DNA of 64,000 bases, taken from assembly GCA_019614645.1 (NCBI GenBank), contig JABWDB010000004.1:15686001-15750000 (forward strand). Direction: 5' to 3'. A program made the translations under genes and the position numbers. The notes under the pieces are model-generated. The model was given only the letters and a program-made list of their open reading frames with translations, was not told where the DNA came from and ran no database searches. The DNA is from Stratiolaelaps scimitus (taxonomy: Eukaryota; Arthropoda; Arachnida; Mesostigmata; Laelapidae). Every line of letters starts with the position of its first letter. Position 1 is the first letter of the stretch. Of this stretch, positions 1 through 11,126 are shown piece after piece.

Positions 1-1237
1 TTCCATAGACAGATATCCTGTGTTCTATAGAAGATGGAAATTGATTGATTCGCCCACGGACCAACCTGAAAATCGTTTTTTCTAGGCCATGAAAATCCAT
101 TGAGAGTGGGAGCCGAACTCAAGTGGATTCCGCTGATTACCACCTTCGAAAACTCTTAATGGTTGTAGACCATTTCGACGTGCTTGTTTAAATCCCAAGA
201 GATATCCAAGTGGGTGAATATTCATTAGCACGCACGGAAACTCTGCCCGCTTCGATGGTGCGTCGGCGCTTGAGACGTGCAAGGTCGTGGTTCACCAATA
301 CCTGTGGAATAGTGAGACGTGCACCCTTAGCAGCGAGGACAATGTCGTCCCGCAAGTCTACACCCCTGGTAAATTAGTCCAGCACTTTCGCGGCGCCCTG
401 GATGGTCAAGAGGCTCTGCCAACGACTCTGTTACACTCGAGCACGAGTCAGTTAGTACAGTCGATATTTAACGTATATACGTTTCTCGTAAAGGTGTATA
501 ATACGACAAAAAGTTAATAATTGACATAAAAATTGTAGTGACGGCGATCTGTATCTTCCGTATATGGCCGTGATGAATGTTCATATTACGTTCGTGACGT
601 AAGATTTCATCGATTGTCGTCCAATACTGTATCGTGTCATGTCTAGACGTTATTCATACTATTGTGATGATTAACTATTCATTGCAAGGTGTGTGCGTCG
701 TCAGCCGACGCAGTGAAACTCATACTATAACCAAATAAAGTTTCAAATTCTAAGCCCTGAGTGTTTTTTTTTGGTTTCATTATCATCTCATTTGTGCTAT
801 CCCAAATCTGCACGGACAGACGCGGCCAATAAACCTCAATGTGAATGAATGATTAGATCTAGATTTCTATGGTTCGAAGCGTGAGTATTGTGCGATCACA
901 TAATGGACAAGGAATATGAGCATATTCTGTGCATACACTAAGAAGTAATACGCAGCAGTGTTAATATTCACACTAACAGTTGCATAATTTATTATGGACA
1001 ATTCATACAATCATAATATATAAAAAGCACAAGGTGTCAATACCAATGGGAGTGGAGTGCGAGCACTCTCCCAAAGTGGCAATGCTAATCACTAAACAAT
1101 TCGAACTTACGGGCTGACATGATGAGAGACTTAATTACAGTAGACTTTCTCACAGAATTAATTCATTGTCATTTGGCACCAATTCCCGCTGGTTGTTCCC
1201 TCTGCGCGCAAGCACAGAGCGGGGCGTTGAGTTGAAG
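1..1237. other. Left-edge region, no assignable gene
   Basis: A plus-strand reading frame is open from about 212 to 517, following a possible acceptor (ATTCATTAG), and ends in a stop. AATAAA hexamers follow at 733-738 (before a T/G-rich stretch) and near 823. This could be the last exon and 3' UTR of a gene starting outside the window, but the predicted peptide matches no family I know. Nothing else is supported up to the carboxypeptidase stop. Confidence 0.25.
988..993 (-). promoter_or_regulatory. Possible poly(A) signal AATAAA for the carboxypeptidase gene
   Basis: AATAAA on the minus strand about 245 nt downstream of the carboxypeptidase stop codon. It is the nearest canonical hexamer I see in that direction. 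The cleavage site is not visible. Confidence 0.4.
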
Positions 1238-2829
1238 TTAATTAAACGGCTTGTTGTTGATGAAGCGGTCAATCATATCGTAAGCATTGTCGGGCTGGTC
1301 GTAAGGCAAAATATGGCCGGCGTTTCTAACCAGCACTTCCGTAAACTGTTTCACCTGGCGCACGTAGCCGGCGGGCTCGCCGGCTTTGTTTCTCCAGATA
1401 ATTCGTTCAGTTCCGGCGAGATCATTGGCGCCGTTCCACGGAATTGAGTTGATGAACGAAGCGGTCAATGGAGCAGCAATGATTATGTCCAACTGTCCAT
1501 TGTAGATCATCACCTATGGAAAGTCAACGGATTGATCGTTAATTTCATATAGAATCTACATTGACGCCGGGAAACAGATCAGTGAAGGTCACATTGCATA
1601 TCAGACATCGGAGCATCAAAACTGCGAGGCTGATACGCTCTGAAACGATATGATAAGTGCACAAATATACCCCTAGTATACAGTACATGAATATGCACCT
1701 AATATATTATACGAAAGAATACAATTATATGCGGTCATCCGCTGAACATTACCGCGGTCGCTGTGCACTTTTCAACAGAGAGCCATTTTCTGATTGTGAT
1801 ACTGAGATATTTGAAAATCAAAGTGGTGACACCCCTTAACAAAGCACATGAACAAAAATCGCTAATCAGTTTTTTTTGGGATATTTAGTGTTGCCACAGC
1901 GGTTTCAGCTTCTATGTAGGCTATTATCAATGGGCACCTTGTAGTTCTCCATGAGCTCGGCGATCCATGGCTTGACTGAACGCATAACGTCTCCCATGAG
2001 CTTATCCTCAACAACGGATCCGTCATTGTATGTCAAATTTCCCACGTGGATGGCCCTTCGGGTCTGGGTCGTCTGCACAAACTCGTTATAGTATCCAAAA
2101 TCGGCGGGCTGTGTGGTCAGTAGGAAATTGTAGTAGAAGTCTAGCCCAGTGATCTCCTTAAAGTAAGGCTTGGTCCCATTCGGCAGTTTGTCTCCATTGA
2201 GCAGCTGGTCGAAGATCTTGAACGCAGAGATGTAGTCCTCCTGCTGAATAAACTTCTTTGCTTTATCCTGCTCGGTTCGGAAATGCGTTGCTTGGTTGTT
2301 GTCAAGAAGCCCGATCTGCAGAAGGAAGTCAGCGTAATCGAACATCGTCGCCGGATCACAGAGACCGTCACCAATGGCAATACCAGCTAACTTCATCTTC
2401 GCTTTGTCCTTGTTCTTGTGGATGGTGTATGCAGCGGCAGGAACATACTTGCCTAAGGGCGAGAAGATGCATTGAGCGTTGTTAGCGCCAAAATCGACAT
2501 TTGAAACCACTACATCAGGCTATACATACACTATGATAAATCTACCGTCTCCATTACGATTACCACCCTATAATAGATAAATATATTAATCTCGTTTTGT
2601 AGCAAAGGTACACCTTCGTATTCTGAGTATTCAGTTGGCTTGCATCTGCGTATTCCAAACTTTATCTCAGACTTGAAGGTGGCCACACCGATAGATGTTC
2701 CCTAACATAGAATAAACTGCTAATTTTAAAAATTTAAGATTAACACATTTCATTAATTTTATTTAAACTAAAACATTTTGTTTAATAGACACTTAACCCT
2801 ACTTCGTGCCAGTAAATTCGTTTTCTAAG

Positions 2830-2867
<38 letters not shown>

Positions 2868-5264
2868 AATTAACGAACCGGCGTATGATTCTCCAGTGAT
2901 GTAGAAGTCGTTCTGAGCGTACTCGCTGAACAGCGTAAAGAACTGCTGGAGACCCTCGAACAGGTCTCTGCCGACCTCAGTTTCGTTGGTTACGTAGCCA
3001 TCATCGGTCTTGGTGAAGGAGAATCCGGTCCCAACGGGATTGTCGATATAGAGCATGTTGAACTGCTTAGCCCAGGTCGTCTTACGAATTCGGGCAAATT
3101 GCTTGGCAGTGATCTGATACGGGCCATGCTCAATGAACAGGCCGAACAGTGATGAACCTCCTGGGCCGCCTTGTAGCCATAGAAGAGTGGGAGCACTCTT
3201 GTTCTCATTCTGAAAGTTTTTTTTCTGGTTACAACATTGTTGTGTAGCACGATATTGATTAATGTGTTAATTATGTAAGGCATAATTTGATTGGCTTTTT
3301 GTAAACGTGTAAATAATTTCTCGGCATTTATTAATAAACCTCAAAGAACGGCTAATTGTTTTTCAATTAGGTGTTGAACCTGGACTTGAAATATCTCCAC
3401 GGTCTCCACCCATCTTTCACTCACAGCAAACAAACACCTCTACTTTCTCCTGTCTATCCACCAAAGTTAAACACTTGCCAGCAACATACGTAGTCACGTT
3501 ACACAGCAATTCCATTTGACGTGGAAATCGATATATCTACTAGAGAGTAATTCGGATCAACTCAAATCCCGACGCCCACTTTCGGAGACACAAGAACGGG
3601 TCATCTTCGTTTCCAGATAACGCATAGAGATAACTACAATAGCATGTACAGCTGCGCTTGTCTGCAATAGTCGCAAATACGCGCAAAAGACCAGAAGAGG
3701 GTTCCAGGTCTCCCCATCTAATGCGCGTGATCTCATTCTCTTCGCTCCTAGAATCTCAGCATTCATACGTCTACATATATCATAATGGGCATAATGCTGC
3801 TCAGTTAGGTCAGCATTTCGGCCGCCTCGAATCAAGAGCGTGCACAGATGGACAACTTTGATACTAATCGAATCATGTAGATGAAACCGAACGAATCATC
3901 CTCGGGTTCGGTTACTCAATCAAAGGTTCTGGAAGGAATGACTGCCCCACTGCCGTGTCATCGTTTGTCCAGTGAGGAGTGTAGGTAATCTGTATTAAAT
4001 CGACTCACTCGATTCACTCAACGATCCATGAACGACTGGATACGATAACTAACAAAGCAGTAATAAGATAACCAACTGTCATATGACTGACTTGAAAGAC
4101 ACAATGTTCGGAAATTATCGGAAACACACCATGAGGCTTGTATATATACATGGACTACCAATGTCATTTAAAGATAAATAACTGGCAGCAGATCGTGTAT
4201 TGTGAGCTTATCTATAAAAATATAAATAAGGGAGAAAAAAAATGATAGAACAAGTAAATAATGGAAAAGTATGCACAGATTTGAAGTCTTGCCAGACCTA
4301 GTCTATGACGAGTGACAGCTATTATATTCGAATAGAAACAGACCTGAAGTCGCAGTAAAAAATTATTTTGTTGCTGATCAACGAAGCTTGGGCATTTTGT
4401 AATTCTATTAATTTCACACACAATATATAATTCGTCCAAAAGCGGATCAGCAATTGAATTGTTTTGAAAAATATCAATATGCAGCGCTGGTCCGAGAACA
4501 TTCAATGTCTCTGCCTATAAGAAAACACTGCTGTTTGTAAATATTGCTAGATGTTTAATAGAACGGCCCAACACCTGCTAACTAAGAAGAATTTTCGTCA
4601 ATCAACCGGATGTCTCGTGAATCGACCATCAGGATAGGCGGGAGTGTACAAATAGACATCACCTACGAAACAGTGGCCATTTATTGCCGAAAAAAACAAA
4701 TGAATACTATTTGCCAATCCCAGTGTCTTATTGACCTGAGGCGGTTCGAAACTAGACGCAATCATTTGTTACAGTGGTATGTGCAATCGATTATGCCAGT
4801 ACATCGAATAGATCATAAATTCATATGGCACGAACCGGTGACAATGCAATTCTCAGCACGAAACCCGTGATTTGCATGTGACTGCAATATATACATAGTC
4901 CGTTTCAGCGATATCAAGCAGTAACAAAGTTGGTACTCGTTTGAATAAAAGCAAATGCCAACAAACTCACAAGGGCGGGGAAGAACCAGAAGAAGAGGTT
5001 GGACTCCGTTGTTTTGTTGACAGTGAGATAGCCGGAGTAGCTTGGCACGTTGTGTCCCTTGATGGGTCCGACACGAGCCAACGATTTGGCCAGATCGATC
5101 TGGCCGTCTTGGATGAACGGCGTCAAGAACAGTGGATCACCAGCACCGTGATGGCCTCCCGGCTTGTGCAGGCTTGCCAGAGGCCGATTTTGGTACACAT
5201 GGCGCATTGACGCCCAGCCGCCGGCCACAAGGCAGGCGATCACTGCAACACGGGCAAACATCAT
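1238..5264 (-). CDS. Serine carboxypeptidase, CPVL/vitellogenic carboxypeptidase-like (S10 family)
   Basis: Secreted or lysosomal serine exopeptidase that removes C-terminal residues. Four exons join in phase: 5264-4971, 3209-2879, 2452-1938 and 1513-1238, giving 471 residues, the usual CPVL length. The start is the first of two Met codons before a hydrophobic signal peptide (residues 1 to about 19). Exon 1 ends with the family block SYSGYLTVN...NLFFWFFPAL. Exon 2 carries WLQGGPGGSS (109-118) and ends in GESYAG, with predicted nucleophile Ser206. Exon 3 opens with KYVPAAAY and holds GIAIGDGLCDP and AIHVGN. Exon 4 holds YNGQLD (Asp389) and NAGHILPYDQP (His447), so the triad is complete. Introns are phase 0, 1 and 0, with donors GTGAGT, GTTCGT and GTGCCC. 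A possible poly(A) signal lies at 988-993. I see no break. Family assignment is firm; the exact substrate is unknown. Confidence 0.93.
2835..2863. repeat. (GA)n microsatellite in carboxypeptidase intron 2
   Basis: About 14 GA units, directly downstream (minus sense) of the exon 2 donor. On the transcribed strand it reads (CT)n. Confidence 0.9.
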
Positions 5265-6691
5265 CGCTGTATGGGCTTCCCCGTCTGGTTCACCACTGGA
5301 GCAGCGCTCTCCGATAGAGACACAAGGTAACGATGACCGTTTGGTGAACCCACAACGTCTCCTCAACTCGACACTTGCTGCTGTATTTGTGGGGGCGCTT
5401 CTCTCGATATGGGAGAGGGAACGGACACAATAGGAACGGGAAGGCGTTTGCCATCTACCGTCGTAAGCGAGCTCGATTTTCGTGTAAAGCAATAGTCATA
5501 ATCTGTGAGTAACGCGTGACATTGCAGCAGTACGCGAGTTATTAAAGCAAACTCGTTATACTCTAGCATGCTGCTCGCTCGTTTCGTAATCGAACAGGAG
5601 TCGATTAAGGGTGACATTATCAACTCTCGTCCAAAAGGTTTTCGGGCTGACTTTCAGTCAACATTTAACGTCCACGGTACTGCTTTTAGCATTGCCGTCC
5701 ATTGGGCACATACAAATTAACACTCGTCCGATTATGAAACAACGAGCTGTATGCTAGAGTTTGCTCTAATAACGCAGGTCCTGCTGTGGCAGACTTAGCT
5801 CGCAAAAGCGTTGTTTTCAAAATGTCAGGCTCAGGCGGTCCCAGCACAATATGCGCACCGAGGTTCGGCCTTCAACGTTCAGTATCAATTGGATAATCCC
5901 GTGCCCGATAGCTGGGCATATCCCCAGTATGAAAATACACTGCAAGGCTTATATAGCATGAGAACTAATAGTCAGCTTGGTATAGGATCATTTATTTGAA
6001 CTACAATGAACGAGGAATTATTTTTTAATTGTGTATTCCCAAATGAACGGAATGCACACCACTGCCAAGTTGTACTATGGTACCTTGTCTCTTCCGGCTC
6101 TCCTATATACCACTTTTGTTCACTGACAACCCTAGAAATAGTATGAGCCTTATGCCTCTAGGTACATATATACATATATTTGTCATCTCCGTTATTTCCT
6201 CCAGCATTCGTCATCTCTTTCGACCTCTCAACCTGATATTTGCTCCGAGGGCTGTCTGTTCTCGATTTCAATAGCTGACTCAGGAACTTCCCACTACACT
6301 GAATTGTTCCGTCTATTTTTGTTGAAGTTAGCCGCCAGTTCTTAGAACCTAAGAGGTTTCGATCTGCGTCTCATTGTTTAGTGTTATTCATGCGGCGTCA
6401 TAGGCCATACGTTACACCAGTGACAGGTGAAATTTCTAATTCTGCTGCTAGTCTCAATAAACATATAATCTTGGACGTCCTCGTTGTCAACAAACATACA
6501 TGCTATTAATGTTGTTATTTTAATGTACTGTTATTTTTATGATAACGAAAGTGGAGTTAAATACTGCCGTTTCCAGTAATAGGTGGCATTGTAAATCGAA
6601 TAGCACAAGGTGCGGCACTTCTTTGTCACTATTATTTTTACGAAACTTACGCGTTGTAAAACTGCAGTTCCGTTAATCAACCAAACTTGGG

Positions 6692-6800
6692 TGTTGTATT
6701 GTATTGTTATACAATACAGGTATTGGTGTTGTATTGTATTATTATACAATACTATCTATATATTGTATAACAATATATATTGTTATACAATATATATATA
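6692..6800. repeat. A+T-rich palindromic repeat cluster
   Basis: Two imperfect tandem units near 6692-6754 each contain a TTGTATTGT...ATACAATAC palindrome. They are followed by ATTGTATAACAATATATATTGTTATACAAT-type inverted repeats. Each unit can fold into its own hairpin. Confidence 0.8.
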
Positions 6801-8969
6801 TAGTTATCAGGATAGAGAATGTACTCAAAAGTCCGAACAATAAGGTACAAAGCGGCCGGGCCGTTTCAGACAAACAGAAGTCGTGGAAGAATGGAAGGCT
6901 CACAGATTATCTTTACCCAAGTAGCCTATAGTTCCCCAATAAATGCTGCTATGTAAAACACTGAGCTTTTGATTCTAGGAGTTAAATATTTTGTTAGTGA
7001 ACGTCACACCTACAAATCGTTCCCTTCTCTCAAGGGATTGTGGCGTGTTCTCACCATTAGTTTAGAAGAAAAAACATTGCGCTCGCCATGCTCAAACACT
7101 CATCCTCCATTCTAGGCCCCGCTATTTTAGCTATTAGCTATATCCAGATGTATCGTTAACAACTCAAGCACGCCCCGTGACACTGCTAAACAATTCGTTC
7201 CGTTACTTCTTCGAAATCCTCTAGACTTCCGCGTGAGGCGAGTGAGCTCAACATCGACGCTGCGAATGATGTAGTTTCGCAAGACAGTGTCATGAAACAA
7301 GGTAAGAAGAGTATATAACTTCGATACCTATTGCATTATACATAATTGAACGGAACTAATATATAATAGTTCGGTCTCCAGATTTCCGAATAGAACTATG
7401 TCTGTCGATGACTACGGGATGTGTTCTCTTCAATGAGATACAACACATGAAAACAAAAGAAGGTTTATCGTTCGAAATATTTAAGGGGCAATGAACAACA
7501 CCCATCCACCCCCCAGGACCCGGCAGAGATAAGCAGATTAGTCTGGTATACTGTGGTAAGCGTTGTACGAAGTCATGCTTCTATCTTAATATCATCAAAG
7601 CCTCACGGCTTAGGAGATTCGGGATAACACTGGGTGACGTTCAGTAGCCTTTACTGAGTGTAGTCACCTGCTCTAATTGGGATTAACAGTCGGCCTAAAC
7701 AAAATGATACGACGTGACCACTGCCTCGTAGGCGTTGGTCGTAGGCATCGTGGTTCACAGCGAAGGGCAATCTCATTTGTAAATGCTACAAAAATATCAC
7801 ACATGTAAAGTACTAAAAGAACAAAAGAAAATGCTACAAAGATATTTCGACTGACACATTACATCGCTCTCGCCACCCGCTCTAATAATCGCAGTACCAT
7901 TTTTGTAAGATCTTTTGTTTTTTCGGAGTCGAGCAAACACGCTGTAGACTAATAATAATTGTTCTTCGAGCTGACCCTCAGCTGTTCCCCTATCTGATGG
8001 GCCTCAGCTCTTAACGATTATCATTATTTTATCACGAGAGCTTAAACATTACTGTAATTGCAGTTTAAACCACCCTTTTGTTCGCATGCGCGACCGCCAA
8101 GCATTCATACGAAGTTAGTGACCGAGCGGACGGGGCCGCGCAGTGCTAAACTTCAAGTATGTCAATAGACCTGACTGCGAATCATGATTGATGAAAGTCC
8201 GATTTGTCGACGATCGACCGTCGAACCGATCAGACCAGACTACGCATGGGGCCGTCTCGCGTCGCTGCCACCATGACTGCTCTTCCTCCTCGTCTACTCA
8301 GAAGATATAGAAATACGCGTATTTCCATCCATACAATCAACTAGGCGCACTGCGTGCCTATACACGATGCGTTCGTAACAACGACGTTAAGTGAGACTCA
8401 TCTTGCCGTTGACGCTGCGGCACGAGCAGTAGGGTGGTTTGAGGTGAGCTCCATTTCGTCTACTAAAATCACTACAGGGATATGCGAACACTGGGGTATG
8501 CTTTGCCTACAGTTTACACTGAACTGATGTGCGATGCACCTCTCATAGGACACCCCTGAAACGACACTTTAATAGCAATCGAATTGGTCTAAGTTCAAGC
8601 ATAGTTTCATCAGGTTGACCCTATTATTTCGGTGGATGAGCAACCTGCGTAACTTTTAGCGACCTAGCCTTGTGGAGTATCTGAAGCCAATCGAGGCGAA
8701 TGCAATTGTTGAATCTTTCCGAATGGAACTTCTTGGCACAGGTGTCAAAGCAAGATATAGTTTTAGGAAATTTCAGCTAGAGAAGGGTCGCTGTTATTTT
8801 TGTTATCGAGACAAGCACTTCTACCGGGTTCAAGAAATACACCGCGTTCCCGGACAAGCAGTTTACGCTGATATGCGAGTTCCGATACAAATGTCTCAAT
8901 ACTATTGACGGACTGTAGAACTTCTGTCCCCTTTTTCATTGCTGGCCCACAGCTTTCCTACTATGCCAC

Positions 8970-9001
8970 CGAGCAGGACCTCTTTAGGTCGGTCCTGCTC
9001 G
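8970..9001. repeat. Short perfect inverted repeat (11-bp arms, 10-nt loop)
   Basis: Left arm CGAGCAGGACC (8970-8980) and right arm GGTCCTGCTCG (8991-9001) are perfectly complementary. The stem is G+C-rich in otherwise moderate DNA. No flanking gene explains it. Confidence 0.85.
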
Positions 9002-9416
9002 ATTCTTCCAGATTTTCTTCACATACTGCGTGATTCCGGGCAATGCTGACCACATCCTTGTAAACGAACGATTTATGGAGCTTCAGCAGGCGATCACAAA
9101 CCGTGGTGCTGTTCGTGTATTTCGTGGGAACCCAATAGCTGCACATTAGCCATCCAGACCTCGCCGCCACAAGCATCCGATCCTTCAGGAAACGAATTCA
9201 TTTCACTGCTCGATCATAGTTGATTAACAAACACTCGAAAGCTAGTACGACGTAGTCTTGACCTTCGGCAATATATATATATATATACCAAAGAACTGCA
9301 CGTATAGCAATAGAGGCAAACTCTGGCAAAAAGTTACAGATACTACACAGAAAAACACGTACGTACAACAATACTTTGTAGTAAGCACTAAAAATTTTGT
9401 CAATTCATCAAATTTT

Positions 9417-9441
9417 GTCTCTCCCTCTCTCTCTCTCCCTC
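9417..9441. repeat. Pyrimidine (CT)n tract
   Basis: TCTC/CCTC-type run about 30 nt downstream (minus sense) of the phosphatase stop codon, so it is probably in its 3' UTR and read as purines in the transcript. Confidence 0.8.
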
Positions 9442-9471
9442 TGTATATCTCGTGACCACGGCATGTCATCA

Positions 9472-10372
9472 CTAACGGGCAATTATTCTATGGGAATCGT
9501 CATCCTCGCCGTCCTGCCGTAGATAGGTTCGCGCCGTCCAATGCTTTTGGTAGCGCTTGAGAAACGGCCTCACATTTGCTTTATCCTTGATCAACTTGAG
9601 AACCCTGCGCACTTGTAATAGCTCTCTGTCATTGGGGTCACCTAAAAAGGACCGAATTGGCAGTGCGTTTCTTGGCTGCATCATGTACGCGCCAGGGAAG
9701 TTGTCAACAAGAATCACCTGGTTCATTGGCCGACCCAAACGCTCGAGATCTAAAGGACAAAAGAGGATACCAAATATTGTTTATCGATTGCATTTACCAG
9801 AGACTTGATTTGGGTACATACCATATAAAATACGACCATACGTACCATATAAAATGGGACAAACCAACGAAGTTTCAGATACAACCAACAGATTTCAGTT
9901 TGGTCCTATGAGCGAACGGTCTTCGAACATATGACGAAAATCAAATTACAACTAACATGACAACGATACGGCATGCGTGGTTGTACGATCTTGGAAGTGT
10001 TACCAACCTTTAATAAAGACGCCCTGGAAGTACGAACAATGCTGTCGATAAAGCCTGTGATGGAAAATGTCTTTTTTTGGATCGAGGTCATCGAGAATTT
10101 CGTCCGCGTAGAAGGGAAGCGAAGCCGTAAACACAACGACCTCGAACCAGTGGCTGATAGCGTTGAGAAAGGGCCTCACATGTGGACGTGGAATCACTGA
10201 AACCTGACCATATGTATTTTGCATTTCATCTATTTAGCCAGTGCAGTTTGATTGTTATGAGCTTATGCTAGGTCTTTCGTTTTAGTCGTATCGCCGTTCA
10301 TTAAGTCTTCATGTACCTCCATTTGATTGGTTTCCTCATTATGGCGTTAATCACGAATGCGAGCCGCAAGGA

Positions 10373-10438
<66 letters not shown>

Positions 10439-11126
10439 CGATTTCATAGACCAACAATTCGTATTATAATGATTGATCAATCAAAGCTTTAGTTATTATT
10501 ATATTATGATTATTGTTATTATTATAGCTATGACATTTGCATTGTGTGTCAATACATGTCAGCAAACATTGGTAACGAGAGGTCCACTTCAGATGCATCA
10601 TATTCATATCAAACCTGAGCTCGAAGGTCATCGAGGCCAGATTTTACCGTCAACGATAGTGGATCCTGTGGATCGTAAGCCGAGTGAATAAGCGTTTCAT
10701 CGAGATCCAGGACAAGGGTCGTGCGTTCGTCATTCGTTCCTTTCGGAGGCAGAAGCGATGGCAAACTTAATGGGTATCGGGTCCTGTACGTTCGCCTCTC
10801 CTGACGATCAGCAAAAACAAACGAGAGAGAGAGAGAGAGAAAATATGGTTTGTAAAGCGGATGCGTTATGCCTGTGTAATGGCAACATTAGAACATTAGT
10901 CCCAAACAAACACAAGTTTCAACCTGAAAATGACCGCACAGTACACTTTTGCCTATCGAGGCTGAAGAAGGCTACGAAATATTCAATCTGTCCGTCAAAA
11001 TGGCGGAAGAGCCTTTGAAACCTTTATGGTGAGAATATAGCTGTCCGGATGTTCGTCACGCCACACTTGCGTCACTGGGCCAGAGACAGACTGATGTTGA
11101 TGCTTCGCCACCTTTGGAGCAGCCAT
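9472..11126 (-). CDS. FCP1/SCP-like HAD phosphatase, Dullard/CTDNEP1-like
   Basis: Protein Ser/Thr phosphatase of the HAD fold; relatives act on RNA polymerase II CTD or on lipin at the nuclear envelope. Proposed exons are 11126-11022, 10800-10615, 10203-10008 and 9749-9472, in phase, giving 254 residues (Dullard is about 244). Motif I is LVLDLDETLIHS, with nucleophile Asp67 and Asp69. Motif II is VVFTAS (Thr123). Lys162-Asp163 precedes motif III, VILVDNFPGAY (Asp178, Asn179), and NALPIRSFLGDPNDRELL follows as in Dullard. The exon 2 acceptor has a long CT tract. Exon 1 (MAAPKVAK...) is the least certain part: it carries no transmembrane segment, unlike classical Dullard, and its donor is a weak GTTTCA. 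The catalytic exons are firm; the precise subfamily is inferred. Confidence 0.85.
10374..10434. repeat. (TA)n microsatellite in phosphatase intron 2
   Basis: About 30 uninterrupted TA units between the exons at 10008-10203 and 10615-10800. It is one of the two longest pure dinucleotide runs in the window. Confidence 0.95.

Larger units (their letters stand above)
5265..9471. other. Intergenic region between carboxypeptidase and phosphatase genes
   Basis: No gene is recognised. All open frames are short and lack family signatures. It contains an A+T palindromic cluster at 6692-6800, a member of a dispersed repeat near 8034-8075, an 11-bp-arm hairpin at 8970-9001, a short (TA)n at about 9271-9288 and a pyrimidine tract at 9417-9441. 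The 78-codon frame at 8672-8908 starts with GTG and has no recognisable motif. Confidence 0.6.

Noticed and set aside
8672..8908. 78-codon plus-strand frame
   Set aside because: Begins with GTG directly after a stop and has no recognisable domain.
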